Below, in pieces: positions 1-8,955 of a stretch of DNA of 25,181 nucleotides. The stretch covers positions 1 through 25,181 of the forward strand of contig CALIZL010000043.1 in NCBI GenBank assembly GCA_938028745.1. The letters are read 5' to 3'. The first letter of the stretch is position 1. Each line of letters opens with the position of its first letter. The DNA comes from an uncultured Prevotella sp. Its GTDB lineage: Bacteria > Bacteroidota > Bacteroidia > Bacteroidales > Bacteroidaceae. The translations under genes and the position numbers were made by a program. The notes below the pieces were generated by a model. That model made no database searches, was not told the DNA's origin, and saw nothing but the letters and a program-made list of their open reading frames with translations.

Positions 1-267
1 AATAGCTGCGGCGATTACCGCCATATTACGGCTGCCTCTGCTGTGGCTGCCTCCGATAAGGTTGTTCACAAAGTCTGCTAAACCATTAAAAAAGCCGTCG
101 CTGCCAATGATAAACAGCACAACAAATTCCAAAGCAAACGCCGCAAAGAACACTAATATCATCTTCTTTGCCACATTGCTGCATTTCTCCATTCTTGTTT
201 CCAAGTCTATGGCTTCAGCATTGGGTATGTTACGAAACCATTTTTCTGCGCGTTCTTCCTTTGTCAT
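1..267 (-). CDS. Two-TM inner-membrane protein of unknown function, 5' part only (gene A1)
   Basis: The first 89 codons of a minus-strand gene that continues past the left edge. It starts with ATG at 265-267 (forward CAT) and reads MTKEERAEKWFRNIPNAEAI, then a hydrophobic segment at about residues 36-55 and the start of a second near residue 82. The same N-terminus is seen in the complete genes at 394-1698 and 10570-11886, and the match is much closer to the latter, of which this is a duplicate. It is probably the second gene of an operon behind 394-1698, with 126 bp between them. The family resemblance shows an integral inner-membrane protein with a cytoplasmic C-terminal domain. The function is unknown, and nothing can be said of the missing part. 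Confidence 0.85.
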   Translation of the reverse strand, partial: MTKEERAEKWFRNIPNAEAIDLETRMEKCSNVAKKMILVFFAAFALEFVVLFIIGSDGFFNGLADFVNNLIGGSHSRGSRNMAVIAAAI

Positions 268-393
268 ATCTTTTATTGTTTATTTAAGTGTCATTTTCTG
301 TCAACGGGGCTGACGAGTCGGCTGCCTCGTTTCCAGTTGGCAAGTTAACGGGTTTGTAATTCGCTAAGTGGCAACAAGGCTTGCTCGTTAAGG

Positions 394-1698
394 CTACATT
401 TCCTGTGCTAAATCAATTGTACGAAGAACCTCATCACCCAGTTTTTTTAGCTTTTCTAGCGTTTCGCATGTGCAAATAAAGAGAACATAGCTGTCGCTAT
501 CAACATCAAATTCGGCGATGCAGAAGCCTTGCTCTTCCCATTTTTCGTCAAGAACCCCACACCATGTCGGAATGTCCCCATCCTCTTGCAGCCACTCCTC
601 GCGTAGTTCAAGATGATGTTTGCCTGCCAAATCCTGCATTTGCAAATAAAACTCTTCCTTAGTTTCCTTCCAATCCAGCTCAACGGCATTGCCGCTGTCG
701 AGCATTTCATCGGCAATGGCAATCCAAATTATATCCCCATTTCGGTCGGTTTCATCCATTCCCCTGTCTTCGTATCTCTCCTCATGGTCCATATAATATT
801 GTTTGGGCGCGCCAATGCACCTTTCAACCTGAGCGAGATACGTTTCTCCGCCGGGCAATAGTTCAGCGATGGCTTTGTAGTTCTCGGCATCAGTGCTCTT
901 CTCTGTCAGGTAATCTGCGTATACTTTCCAGCTGTGCAGCTTAGGAATAGCATGGTTGTCAAGAAGATTTTGCAACGTCTCCATTGTCTTCTTCTCACTC
1001 AAATTCTCCTTTTTGTAGGTTATCACATGGTTGTTTTGCGCTATGTCGATGGTAAAAACGTCAACATCGAAACGCGCAAAGCGGTCTCCCTGATAGATGA
1101 AAACATAGTTGTACCTAAATTTGTCGTCTACGTTTATCATGTCTGGTGCCCAAATACAAATAGAATCACGCTTTAGGGCTGCAAGTTGCCGCCTTACTTC
1201 AATCATCGTGAAACCATCGCTACTTTCTTCGTCATCGCTATCCAAGCCCCAGTCCGTATAACGCTTTTCTGAATGGTTGGCAAACTGTTCCCTTTCACCG
1301 TCTGTTGCCCATTGTTCGCATGTCTCGTCTCTGTCTCTTTCCGCTATAAAGCTATTTACGGCAGATGCCATTCTCTTTTTCCTGAATAAAACGGCAGCAA
1401 GAAGGGGCAATGCCATAAGCGGTAGATACAAGATACAAACACCAATTAGGGTCAAAGCAACTCCTCTTCTATTATGTTCTTGCAGTGTACCGTTAATAAC
1501 GAAGTTGCCTGCGTCATTAAAGATTGTTTCTTTATCGAATAAAAAGAGCAAAACTATTTCCAAAGCAAGCACGGCAAAGGAAACTAACATCACCTTCTTT
1601 GCTACTCTGCGGCATATCTCCTTTCTTGCTTCCAAGTTTAAGGTTTCGGCGTGAGGTACGTTGCGAAGCCATTTTTCAGCGCGTTCTTCCTTTGTCAT
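394..1698 (-). CDS. Two-TM inner-membrane protein of unknown function (gene B1)
   Basis: A complete 434-aa protein. Residues 36-54 and 79-105 are hydrophobic helices joined by a short polar loop. The basic RKKR right after helix 2 suggests that the N-terminus and the roughly 325-residue C-terminal part both face the cytoplasm. The C-terminal part is acidic and rich in Trp. It shares with the paralogue at 10570-11886 the block STDAENYKAIA, the motif APKQYY, and NAVE(L/M)DW near residues 338-345. From memory the last 130 residues, with WL..D...WC..L...W and FDVDSDSYVLF, resemble the DUF6630 type of uncharacterised domain; I could not check this. The start is supported by an AAGGAG 8 nt upstream. 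It is probably cotranscribed with the partial gene to its left. No catalytic motif was recognised and no function is proposed. Confidence 0.88.
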   Translation of the reverse strand: MTKEERAEKWLRNVPHAETLNLEARKEICRRVAKKVMLVSFAVLALEIVLLFLFDKETIFNDAGNFVINGTLQEHNRRGVALTLIGVCILYLPLMALPLLAAVLFRKKRMASAVNSFIAERDRDETCEQWATDGEREQFANHSEKRYTDWGLDSDDEESSDGFTMIEVRRQLAALKRDSICIWAPDMINVDDKFRYNYVFIYQGDRFARFDVDVFTIDIAQNNHVITYKKENLSEKKTMETLQNLLDNHAIPKLHSWKVYADYLTEKSTDAENYKAIAELLPGGETYLAQVERCIGAPKQYYMDHEERYEDRGMDETDRNGDIIWIAIADEMLDSGNAVELDWKETKEEFYLQMQDLAGKHHLELREEWLQEDGDIPTWCGVLDEKWEEQGFCIAEFDVDSDSYVLFICTCETLEKLKKLGDEVLRTIDLAQEM

Positions 1699-1706
1699 TG
1701 GTTTTT

Positions 1707-1712
1707 CTCCTT
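1707..1712 (-). promoter_or_regulatory. Shine-Dalgarno site of gene B1
   Basis: AAGGAG on the minus strand, 8 nt before the ATG of the 434-aa protein. This sets the start codon. It is unlike the transporter genes here, which have only A-rich leaders, as is usual in Bacteroidota. The same site is kept in the duplicated copy in front of the deletion remnant at 12210-12383. Confidence 0.6.
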
Positions 1713-1900
1713 AGGTAAATCTCGGTTTTTAGGCTATATGTAAATAGAAGTAAGTTGCTTCATGGCGATTGTCGCTGTGTGCCAAGCTAGTGCTAGCTGC
1801 TTTAAGATGTCATTTTTCTCGATGGGGTATATCGCAGTTGTTAACGGGAAATAAGGCTTATGTAAAGCAGTCTAATGCGAGGAACGAAGTCTTACGGGGG

Positions 1901-1930
1901 CAAAATTAAAGAAATAATTTGTAACTTCAA
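1901..1930 (-). promoter_or_regulatory. Bacteroidetes-type promoter of the B1-A1 unit
   Basis: On the minus strand, TAATTTTG (1901-1908) fits the -7 box TAnnTTTG, and TTG (1928-1930) lies 19 nt upstream as the -33 box. The duplicated copy at 12586-12615 keeps both boxes and the same 19-nt spacing while surrounding bases differ, which supports function. It predicts a leader of about 190-200 nt before the ATG. Confidence 0.6.
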
Positions 1931-2012
1931 TGGCTTTTGTAAGGATTTTAACCAGCATTAGACAAATTGACCAATCTTTCCGTCTAATAAATATAGGTTG
2001 GCAAGGGCCTTG

Positions 2013-2160
2013 GAAGTTGATGAGTTTGTGAGTTGGTAGGGTTTTTAGTTGGTAAGGTTATGGGGTTTTGAGACTTTGAGTTGGTGAGTTAGAGAGTTAG
2101 GAAGTTGCTAATTTTTTGAGTTTGTAAGTTGATGAGTTTGTAAGTTGATGAACTAGTAAG
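2013..2160. repeat. Octamer repeat array (RAGTTNNT)n, degenerate
   Basis: Successive 8-mers such as AAGTTGAT, GAGTTTGT and GAGTTGGT run through this AT-rich stretch with a few register breaks. The same octamer family recurs at 10157-10200, 12699-12866 and, inverted, at 24635-24750. A fainter trace continues at about 2563-2610. No reading frame is maintained, because an 8-bp period shifts frame each unit. Confidence 0.75.
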
Positions 2161-2305
2161 AAGAGATTGCAGTTTACAGTCTGGCTAGTTGAGAAGTACA
2201 CAAGGGCGGATTGCAGTTAACAATTGGCGAATGATAATCGAAAAGAATTGGTTTTGGAATTAATTTCTTATGGGATAGTTGGCGCATGTTTGGCGCAAAT
2301 ATCAG

Positions 2306-2447
2306 TACAAAGCCGCTTGTACTGCCGCTACAAGCCGCTTGTAGTGGCACTACAAGGTACTTGTACAGAGACTACAAGGTGCTTGTACTGGCACTACAAG
2401 ATGCTGTGTACTGATGCTATAAACCGCTTGTAGTACCTGTACGAAGG
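2306..2447. repeat. 22-bp tandem array of TACAAG-N3-CTTGTA dyads
   Basis: Six consecutive units of 22 or 23 bp start at 2306, 2329, 2351, 2373, 2395 and 2418, with a partial seventh at 2440. Units 2, 3 and 4 hold perfect 6-bp inverted arms TACAAG...CTTGTA around a varying centre (CCG, GTA, GTG); units 1, 5 and 6 are degenerate. The junctions are also dyadic, for example GTAGTGGCACTAC. The array lies between the divergent promoters at 1901-1930 and 2701-2731. It could be a repeated protein-binding site spaced about two helical turns, or a structural repeat. An ORF across it (2224-2433) is not credible. Confidence 0.85.
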
Positions 2448-2700
2448 GCTTTTTGCAGCACTTCAAACGCTGTTCTGCTGGTATGTTGGTGGCAAAGTGG
2501 GGTGGGCAAACAAATTTCTAACACCAATTCCTTTTAATTGCAACAAGCCTAGTAGGGCGGTGTAGGTTAGTAAGTGGGCGAGTTGATAGGGCAGTTGGCA
2601 AGGTCGGCGGTTCGTCCTCTGTTAGCAATCTAGCGAGTTTGCAAGCTGTCACGGTCATCAGCATGGCTTAAACATTTGTTTAACGAAAGCTTCTGTTTTC
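2448..2700. other. Intergenic stretch upstream of the first SusC promoter
   Basis: No gene is seen. It holds a degenerate octamer trace around 2563-2610 (AGGTTAGT, GAGTTGAT) and is otherwise unremarkable. Confidence 0.5.
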
Positions 2701-2731
2701 TTGCGTAAAAGCAAAAAAACGATTATCTTTA
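2701..2731 (+). promoter_or_regulatory. Candidate promoter of the SusC-SusD-TlpA operon
   Basis: TATCTTTA at 2724-2731 is one base off the TAnnTTTG -7 box, and TTGC at 2701-2704, 19 nt upstream, is a partial -33 box. Transcription from here would give a leader of about 190 nt before the ATG at 2931. No -33/-7 pair with a better match was noticed closer to the gene. Confidence 0.5.
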
Positions 2732-2930
2732 CAGCCGATAAAGTAGAAAATGAATTTTAGTGGGCTTTCTTCGCCACCCACACACAGACTTCCTTGCCGT
2801 CTGTTACACGTCACCAGTTATTTAAAACCTACGCGAAAACTGGCGCTGGTCGCCATAACAACACGCTAAACATACACTTAACAGGCATTGCAACACATCA
2901 TTACACTACAAAACAATACCCCAAAAACCT

Positions 2931-5900
2931 ATGAACCCAATTTTACCCCGCGTGCAAACAGCCATGCACCACGCGTTGAGGCATCGCCTTGCGGTTGCCA
3001 TCCTTTTGCCTTCGCTGCTGGCTATTACGCCAGCAACTGCACAGGCAGCAGCCACGAAACCACAAAACGCACTACGAACAGCCATGCCCGACAATGGCAA
3101 ACGCCTACTTCGCGGAACCGTTACCGACGAAAACGGCGAGCCGCTGATGGGCGTTAGCGTGTCGGCCGATGGTTCAACGCCCCTCACCGTCACCGATGCC
3201 GACGGCAAGTTCAGTGTGCCCATGCCTGCCAACGCCACACAACTAACCTTTACCTATGTGGGTATGGCCACACAAACCATCAACATTGGCCAACGTTCTA
3301 GCTTCCACATCGCCATGAGTGCAGGCGAACAGGCACTTAAAGACGTTGTCGTTACGGGCTACCAAACCATATCGCGCGAACGAACAACGGGTTCGTTCAA
3401 CGTTGTTACGCCCGAAAAGCTGAAAGGTAAACTGCAAACCAGCATCTTGGCACGGCTCGAAGGCATGGTGCCGGGCATGATGCAGCAGAACGGCGCGCTG
3501 TACATCCGTGGCATGTCTACGCTAAACGGCGGTGCCAATGCTTACAGCCCGCTGTTCGTTGTAGACGGTTTGCCCTTCGAAGGCGACATTAACAGCATCA
3601 ATCCTGCAACAATCAAGTCGATAACCGTATTGAAGGATGCGGCCGCTGCCTCTATCTACGGCGCGCGTGCTGCCAATGGCGTTGTGGTTATCAGCACCAT
3701 CGACGCGAAAGGAGAGAACAAGGCCACCATCAGATACGATGCCAGTGTGAAGTTTACGCCCAAACCCGACATGGACTATCTGAACCTGATGGACACGCGC
3801 GAGATGATGGACCTTCGCGAGTATGGGTTCAAGTTTAACTCCATACCCTATGCCATGATACCTCCCAACTATTACCTCGACCCCGTTTCGGAATTGCTTT
3901 ATAAGCATCGCGACGGACTTATCGACGAGCAGACGTTTCAGGATGGCATGAACAAATATCGCAACCTGAACAACCGCAAACAGCTGGAAGACTTCTATAC
4001 ACAAACGGGTATCGAGCACCAACACAACCTGAGCCTAAGCGGAGGAAACGACATCAACCGCTACGTGTTTACCCTTAACTACCTGGGCAACCGCTTTAAC
4101 GCGCGCTACAACCAGCTGCAACGCTATGGGGCAACGCTGAGAGACAACATCAAACTGACGAGCTGGCTTAACGCCGAGGCCGCCCTTACCATAAACTATA
4201 ACAACACCCAAAGCGACAGGGGTATGGGAAGCTACGCCGACATGTATCGTAACCAGCCCTCGTACACCATGCTGAAAGACGAAAACGGCAACCCGCTGAA
4301 CGTGCCAACCTACAAGTCGGAATGGGAAATGAAACGACTGACGGAGCTGGGACTGAAAGACGAACATTACAGCCCCATAACAAATAGGCGCGAAGAACGA
4401 TACGACAGCAAGGAAAACTATTACAGACTGATGCTGGGATTGAACCTCAAAATCATGAAGGGGCTTAACTTCGACGTGCGTTTCCAGACCGAAAACTCGG
4501 CCGACAAAACGGTAGAGATACATAGCGAACGCTCGTATTATGTGCGCAACATGATAAATGATGCCGCACAATACAACCCAGCCACCAAAAAACTAACCCT
4601 TAACGTGCCAGAGGGGGCGCAATATTCGGAGAGTAGGGGCGATGCCGACTCGTACACCTTGCGCGCTCAACTCAACTTCAATCGCGACTTCGGCCCGCAC
4701 AGCATCACGGCTCTTGCCGGCGGCGAACGGCGCAGAACAAAGACCACCAACACCTCGATATACTACATGGGGTTCAACGAAAGCACGCTGGCTTACGAAC
4801 CCATAGACCCGACAGCCCTGACAAACGTTAAAGGAACGGAGTCGCTTGCGGGCAATTTCAGTTGGTCGTTCACGGGCAACAATTGGATAAACGAGATAGA
4901 AAACCGCTATGTATCCTTCTATGCCAATGCTGCTTACGCCTTCGACAGCAAGTACAACCTCACGGCAAGCATACGTGTCGACCAGTCTAACCTTTTTGGA
5001 ACCGACCCGCGTTATCAGTATCGCCCGCTTTGGTCGGTGGGTGGCGCATGGCATATCGCCAAAGAACGTTTCTTGGCGGGTAGGCTGTCGTGGCTCAACG
5101 CCCTCACCCTTAGGGCTACTTACGGCATTGGCGGAAACGTTCCACGCGGTGCCAGCCCATACGTTACGCTGAAAGCAGCCCAATACAACCCTTGGAGCAA
5201 AGACTTTATGGCCGAAATAAAGAGTCCGCCCAACTACACGCTGCGTTGGGAAAAGACCGCAACCACCAACCTGGGCCTCGATTTTTCCGTGCTCAACAAT
5301 CGCCTTTCGGGTAGCATCGAGGTATATCGCAAGCATTCAACCGACCTTCTTGCCCAGCGCGATGCCGACCCCACACTGGGCTTTAAACAACTAACACTGA
5401 ATTATGGCAACATGACCAACAAGGGCATTGAGGTTTCGCTGAACAGCGTTAACCTGCAAACGCGAAACCTAAGATGGACAACGGGCCTGAATTTTGGCTA
5501 TAACAAGAATATGCTCGACGATGTGGAAGACTCTAATCCCAACGTGCACTCCTACACCAGCGGCTTTGCAGCCGTTAAGGGACACCCGCTTGGGGCTATA
5601 TTCAGTTTTCAGTACGCGGGCCTTTCGCCCACCGATGGCACGCCGCGCTATTATGTAGAAGGCGGCAGCAAAACCGAAGCGCAAGTGAGCAACTTGTCAG
5701 ACCTTGTTTATTCGGGCACACGTCACCCCACTTATAGCGGGTCGTTTAGCAACACCATTGCTTATAAAGACTTCGAACTATCGTTTATGTTGATGTTCTA
5801 CGGCGGCAATGTGCTGCGCACCGAGCCAGCTCCCTTCGTGTCCGAACCATCGCATCTCAACCCCAATAAAGAGATGCGCAACATCTGGAGGCAACCAGGC

Positions 5901-6239
5901 GACGAGCGCAACCCCGATGCCACACCCGCATTTACCGGCTATGCGCTAGACTTGGCCACGATGAGACATCCCTGGTATGCTGCCGACCGACACGTGTTTA
6001 AGGCCGATTATGCCAAGCTTCGCCACCTGTCGCTCACCTATCGCGTACCCCAACAGCTCGTGGCCAAGTGCGGATTGTCGCAACTGGCCTTTACTCTGCA
6101 AGGGCAAAACCTGCTTAGTTGGAGTGCTAACAAATACGGCGTAGACCCCGAAGCACTGGGAACTACGGGCTACGGATGGGGCATGCGCACCATACCAACG
6201 CCTGCAACATGGACATTCGGCCTTTCGGCAACATTCTAA
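2931..6239 (+). CDS. SusC/RagA-family TonB-dependent outer-membrane transporter
   Basis: 1102 aa, normal length for SusC. Residues 1-39 form a signal peptide ending ATAQA. Residues about 59-130 are the N-terminal carboxypeptidase-regulatory-like beta domain (GTVTDENGEPLMGVSV). DVVVTGYQT at about 138 is the TonB-box region. The plug follows, with YIRGMSTLN (191), VVDGLPFEG (210) and VLKDAAAASIYGARAANG (233). The rest is a 22-strand barrel by family knowledge, ending in WTFGLSATF with a terminal Phe. It should import a ligand captured by the SusD-like partner encoded 58 bp downstream. The TISRERTTGSF sequence after the TonB box differs from the GYGTQKK form of the two other SusC proteins here, so this is a separate subfamily. 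ATG 2931 was chosen; ATG 2964 would also give a signal peptide. Substrate unknown. Confidence 0.95.
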   Translation: MNPILPRVQTAMHHALRHRLAVAILLPSLLAITPATAQAAATKPQNALRTAMPDNGKRLLRGTVTDENGEPLMGVSVSADGSTPLTVTDADGKFSVPMPANATQLTFTYVGMATQTINIGQRSSFHIAMSAGEQALKDVVVTGYQTISRERTTGSFNVVTPEKLKGKLQTSILARLEGMVPGMMQQNGALYIRGMSTLNGGANAYSPLFVVDGLPFEGDINSINPATIKSITVLKDAAAASIYGARAANGVVVISTIDAKGENKATIRYDASVKFTPKPDMDYLNLMDTREMMDLREYGFKFNSIPYAMIPPNYYLDPVSELLYKHRDGLIDEQTFQDGMNKYRNLNNRKQLEDFYTQTGIEHQHNLSLSGGNDINRYVFTLNYLGNRFNARYNQLQRYGATLRDNIKLTSWLNAEAALTINYNNTQSDRGMGSYADMYRNQPSYTMLKDENGNPLNVPTYKSEWEMKRLTELGLKDEHYSPITNRREERYDSKENYYRLMLGLNLKIMKGLNFDVRFQTENSADKTVEIHSERSYYVRNMINDAAQYNPATKKLTLNVPEGAQYSESRGDADSYTLRAQLNFNRDFGPHSITALAGGERRRTKTTNTSIYYMGFNESTLAYEPIDPTALTNVKGTESLAGNFSWSFTGNNWINEIENRYVSFYANAAYAFDSKYNLTASIRVDQSNLFGTDPRYQYRPLWSVGGAWHIAKERFLAGRLSWLNALTLRATYGIGGNVPRGASPYVTLKAAQYNPWSKDFMAEIKSPPNYTLRWEKTATTNLGLDFSVLNNRLSGSIEVYRKHSTDLLAQRDADPTLGFKQLTLNYGNMTNKGIEVSLNSVNLQTRNLRWTTGLNFGYNKNMLDDVEDSNPNVHSYTSGFAAVKGHPLGAIFSFQYAGLSPTDGTPRYYVEGGSKTEAQVSNLSDLVYSGTRHPTYSGSFSNTIAYKDFELSFMLMFYGGNVLRTEPAPFVSEPSHLNPNKEMRNIWRQPGDERNPDATPAFTGYALDLATMRHPWYAADRHVFKADYAKLRHLSLTYRVPQQLVAKCGLSQLAFTLQGQNLLSWSANKYGVDPEALGTTGYGWGMRTIPTPATWTFGLSATF

Positions 6240-6297
6240 ACCTGCGCCCTACACACATTAAAGGAAATGACAATTCCCACCTAAAAGCAAAAGAAAG

Positions 6298-7698
6298 ATG
6301 AAAACAACATATAACACCATCGTATCAATGGCTTTGACCGCACTGCTATGCGCCTGCGATTCGTTTCTCGACATCAAGCCCAAAGGAGAGAGAATACCAG
6401 AAACGGCCGCCGACTACAAAACCATGATCAGCCATTATGATATACAAAAGATGGGCGAAACATATCCCATCTACCTCACCGACGATTGTTATCTGCCAGA
6501 CATGGCATTCAGTACGGGTACCCAAGGGCTTAACACCATCAAGCCAAGCCTAAAACGTCTTTACACGTTCGACAAGCAAGTGTTCGGCGATGGAGAAGAC
6601 GATACGTTCTGGTCCTCGTCTTATTCGCGTATCTTCACCAACAACGTGGTTATTCGCGAAGTGATGGATGCCACCGAAGGAAGCACTGTGGAGAAGGCGG
6701 CCATACGCGGCGAAGCACTCGTTAATCGTGCGTTAGACTATCTATACCTCGTTAACGCTTACGCCAAACACTATAACGAGGCCACGGCCGATGCCGATGC
6801 TGGCGTGCCCTTGCTGCTTAACGCCGACATTTCGCAAACCAATCTTACGCGAACTAGCGTAAAAGGCGTGTATCAGCAGATACTGGCCGACCTCAATGAG
6901 GCAGAAAGCAGCCTGCCAGAAGAAATAAGCGGCAATGCTTTTCATGCCACGAAAGATGCCGCACGCGGACTTAGAGCTAGGGTTTACCTATATATGGGCA
7001 ACTATGCAGAGGCACTGAAGGCGGCCAACGAGGTTATTGCCCGACACGATACGCTGCTCGACCTTACGCGTTATGAAGTGGTGAAACCCGCAGGTCAGAT
7101 AGGTCGCACCAATGTTCCTGATGCCGATGCCAACCCCGAAAGCATCTTTATCAAATACGCACCCTATATCTTTGGGCTGAGTTCGCAGGTGTTTCCGTCG
7201 GACAGCTTGCTGAAATTATACGAAGATGCCGACATGCGAAAGGTGCTTTTTATGGCCGAAACGTTTCGTGGAAAGCCACTTCCGCGCCCAATATGGGTTC
7301 CGTATGTGCGGGCCAACACGGCCATTAGCACGCCCGAGCTGTTTCTCATCGCTGCCGAATGCGAGGCCCGTGTGGGTTATATGCCACACGCCTTGGCGCT
7401 GGTAAATAAATTGCGTGCCCATCGCATTAAGGATAATGGTTACGTTTCGTTGGTGGACAAGGACAGCGTGCTGAATTTCGTACTCGAAGAACGCCGCCGA
7501 GAGTTGGCCTTTAACGGCTTTTTACGCCTTGTAGACCTGAAAAGGCTTAACCTAGACCCGCGTTTTGCCACAACGGTTAAGCATGTTGGCGAGACCGAAA
7601 CATGGACACTGCCGCCAAACGACCCGAGGTACATCCTGCCCATTCCGCAAAAGGTGATGCGCTTTAATGCCAACACCATGACCCAAAACGAAAGATAA
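6298..7698 (+). CDS. SusD/RagB-family surface lipoprotein
   Basis: 466 aa, at the short end for SusD. A lipoprotein signal peptide ends at C20 (LLCAC), followed by DSFLDIKPKGERIPET, the usual SusD N-terminal FLD..P pattern. The middle has TPR-like helical pairs, and the C-terminus has EERRRELAFNGFLRLVDLKRLN and then RYILPIPQKVMRFN, both standard for RagB/SusD. It should sit on the cell surface as the ligand-binding lid of the SusC barrel encoded just upstream. The stop codon is 4 nt before the next gene, so the three genes form one operon. Confidence 0.94.
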   Translation: MKTTYNTIVSMALTALLCACDSFLDIKPKGERIPETAADYKTMISHYDIQKMGETYPIYLTDDCYLPDMAFSTGTQGLNTIKPSLKRLYTFDKQVFGDGEDDTFWSSSYSRIFTNNVVIREVMDATEGSTVEKAAIRGEALVNRALDYLYLVNAYAKHYNEATADADAGVPLLLNADISQTNLTRTSVKGVYQQILADLNEAESSLPEEISGNAFHATKDAARGLRARVYLYMGNYAEALKAANEVIARHDTLLDLTRYEVVKPAGQIGRTNVPDADANPESIFIKYAPYIFGLSSQVFPSDSLLKLYEDADMRKVLFMAETFRGKPLPRPIWVPYVRANTAISTPELFLIAAECEARVGYMPHALALVNKLRAHRIKDNGYVSLVDKDSVLNFVLEERRRELAFNGFLRLVDLKRLNLDPRFATTVKHVGETETWTLPPNDPRYILPIPQKVMRFNANTMTQNER

Positions 7699-7702
7699 CA
7701 AT

Positions 7703-8875
7703 ATGAAAAGACTTTTTTCGCTTGCCCTATTGGCTGGGCTCATCGCAGTTCAATGCTTGGCTGTGGGCATAAGCGTGCAGGGGCATACGGCCGACAAGAG
7801 CATTAAAAGGCTGTATCTCTTCATGGTTCAAGACGAACGCTACGGCTACGTTCAGCCCCTCGACTCGTTCGAGGTGACGGACGGAACATTTGCCTATCAA
7901 AACGATACGCTCACCACGCGCCTCTTCTTTCTTTCGCCCGTGTTCAATGTTAACGACATGGAGAGTTGTTTCGCACAGGGAACTTACTTGTTTTTAGCCG
8001 GCGGCAATAACCTGTTGTCGGTTTCTAGAAATGCCCGCGGAGCCATATCGGCAGACAATCCCAACGTGAAACTTAACGCGCAATACGCCCTGTTTACACA
8101 TCAAAAGGACAGCGCGGGGCACAAACATACGCTCGATTCGTTGGACCAAGTGTTTTACGCGGCGCGCAATCGCAACGACCAACGCGAGATGCAGCGCATA
8201 AAAACCTCTACCGCACCTATCTACAATCGGGCATACGAGCAGTTGCGACAATGGTTGGACAAGGAAGTGGCGCGGCATCAGGGCTCGCCCTTCGGCCTAT
8301 ACCTTTATTATACATACAGGTTGCAGCACGCCAACATCACCAACCGCACTGATTTAGACCATGCGCGACAAGTGGTTGAGGGGGCTAACGATGAGGCGAA
8401 ACAAACCTGGTATTATGCCCGAGCAACGCAAAAGCTAAATGCTTTGGAACAAACGGTGGTGGGACAAGTGGCTCCTCCCATTGTGGGGGAAGACAAAGCA
8501 GGAAAAGCTTTGAGCCTATCTCACTTTAAAGGGAAGTTTGTATTGGTAGACTTTTGGAGCTCTTCTTGCACTTGGTGCAGGAAAGAAACGCCCAACTTGC
8601 TCAAAACTTTCAATGCCTTTAAAGACCAGAACTTCACCATCTTGGGCGTTTCTACCGACTTTAGGAAGGCCGATTGGCTGAAAGCCATTAAGGAAGATGG
8701 GGCTATATGGCAACAGCTCTTGCTTAAAGGCGATGCGCGCAAGCAGGTTTTGGCGGCCTATTCTATTGTAAGCATCCCCCAAATTCTCCTCGTTTCGCCC
8801 GATGGAACAATCATTGCCAAAGACTTGCGGGGGAATAAAATCTACGAAGCGGTGCAAAAAGTACTAGCGAAATAG
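7703..8875 (+). CDS. TlpA-like thioredoxin-fold protein with N-terminal DUF4369-like domain
   Basis: 390 aa. A signal peptide occupies the first 20 or so residues; AVQC at 15-18 is a poor lipobox, so simple secretion and lipidation are both possible. Residues about 22-130 resemble the DUF4369 domain often placed before thioredoxin folds in Bacteroidota (LDSFEVTDGTFAY). The C-terminal thioredoxin domain has FVLVDFWSSSCTWCRKE with the redox pair C289-T-W-C292, and the cis-Pro loop SIVSIPQ. A periplasmic thiol-disulfide role is expected, as in TlpA and ResA. It starts 4 nt after the SusD stop and is the last gene of the operon, so its target may be the transporter, its ligand or a co-regulated cysteine protein. 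That partner is inference. Confidence 0.92.
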   Translation: MKRLFSLALLAGLIAVQCLAVGISVQGHTADKSIKRLYLFMVQDERYGYVQPLDSFEVTDGTFAYQNDTLTTRLFFLSPVFNVNDMESCFAQGTYLFLAGGNNLLSVSRNARGAISADNPNVKLNAQYALFTHQKDSAGHKHTLDSLDQVFYAARNRNDQREMQRIKTSTAPIYNRAYEQLRQWLDKEVARHQGSPFGLYLYYTYRLQHANITNRTDLDHARQVVEGANDEAKQTWYYARATQKLNALEQTVVGQVAPPIVGEDKAGKALSLSHFKGKFVLVDFWSSSCTWCRKETPNLLKTFNAFKDQNFTILGVSTDFRKADWLKAIKEDGAIWQQLLLKGDARKQVLAAYSIVSIPQILLVSPDGTIIAKDLRGNKIYEAVQKVLAK

Positions 8876-8910
8876 CAGTTGATACACGCCGGTATAAGGC
8901 AAAGCGGGCT

Positions 8911-8955
8911 AAGCAGGCTAATCGTACAAGTGCGATTAGCCTGCTTTTATTATAT
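8911..8955 (+). terminator. Intrinsic terminator of the SusC-SusD-TlpA operon
   Basis: A perfect 14-bp stem, AAGCAGGCTAATCG (8911-8924) with CGATTAGCCTGCTT (8933-8946), closes an 8-nt loop and is followed by a T-rich tail. It begins 36 bp after the TlpA-like stop codon. Confidence 0.9.

Larger units (their letters stand above)
1..2040. repeat. Segmental duplication, copy 1
   Basis: This block matches 11620-12720 in the same orientation: gene A, the A-B spacer, gene B, the B promoter and leader, and the start of an octamer array. The copies differ by scattered substitutions, an 1131-bp deletion inside B in copy 2, and a 193-bp element inserted into the A-B spacer of copy 2. The duplication probably continues left of the window. 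Both copies lie on the minus strand, on either side of the 2931-8875 operon. Confidence 0.85.

Noticed and set aside
2224..2433. 69-codon plus-strand ORF
   Set aside because: It lies across the 22-bp dyad array; its protein is an accidental reading of the repeats.
8911..8955. Riboswitch or tRNA at the perfect stem after the TlpA-like gene
   Set aside because: A single stem followed by a T-rich tail just after a stop codon is a standard intrinsic terminator.
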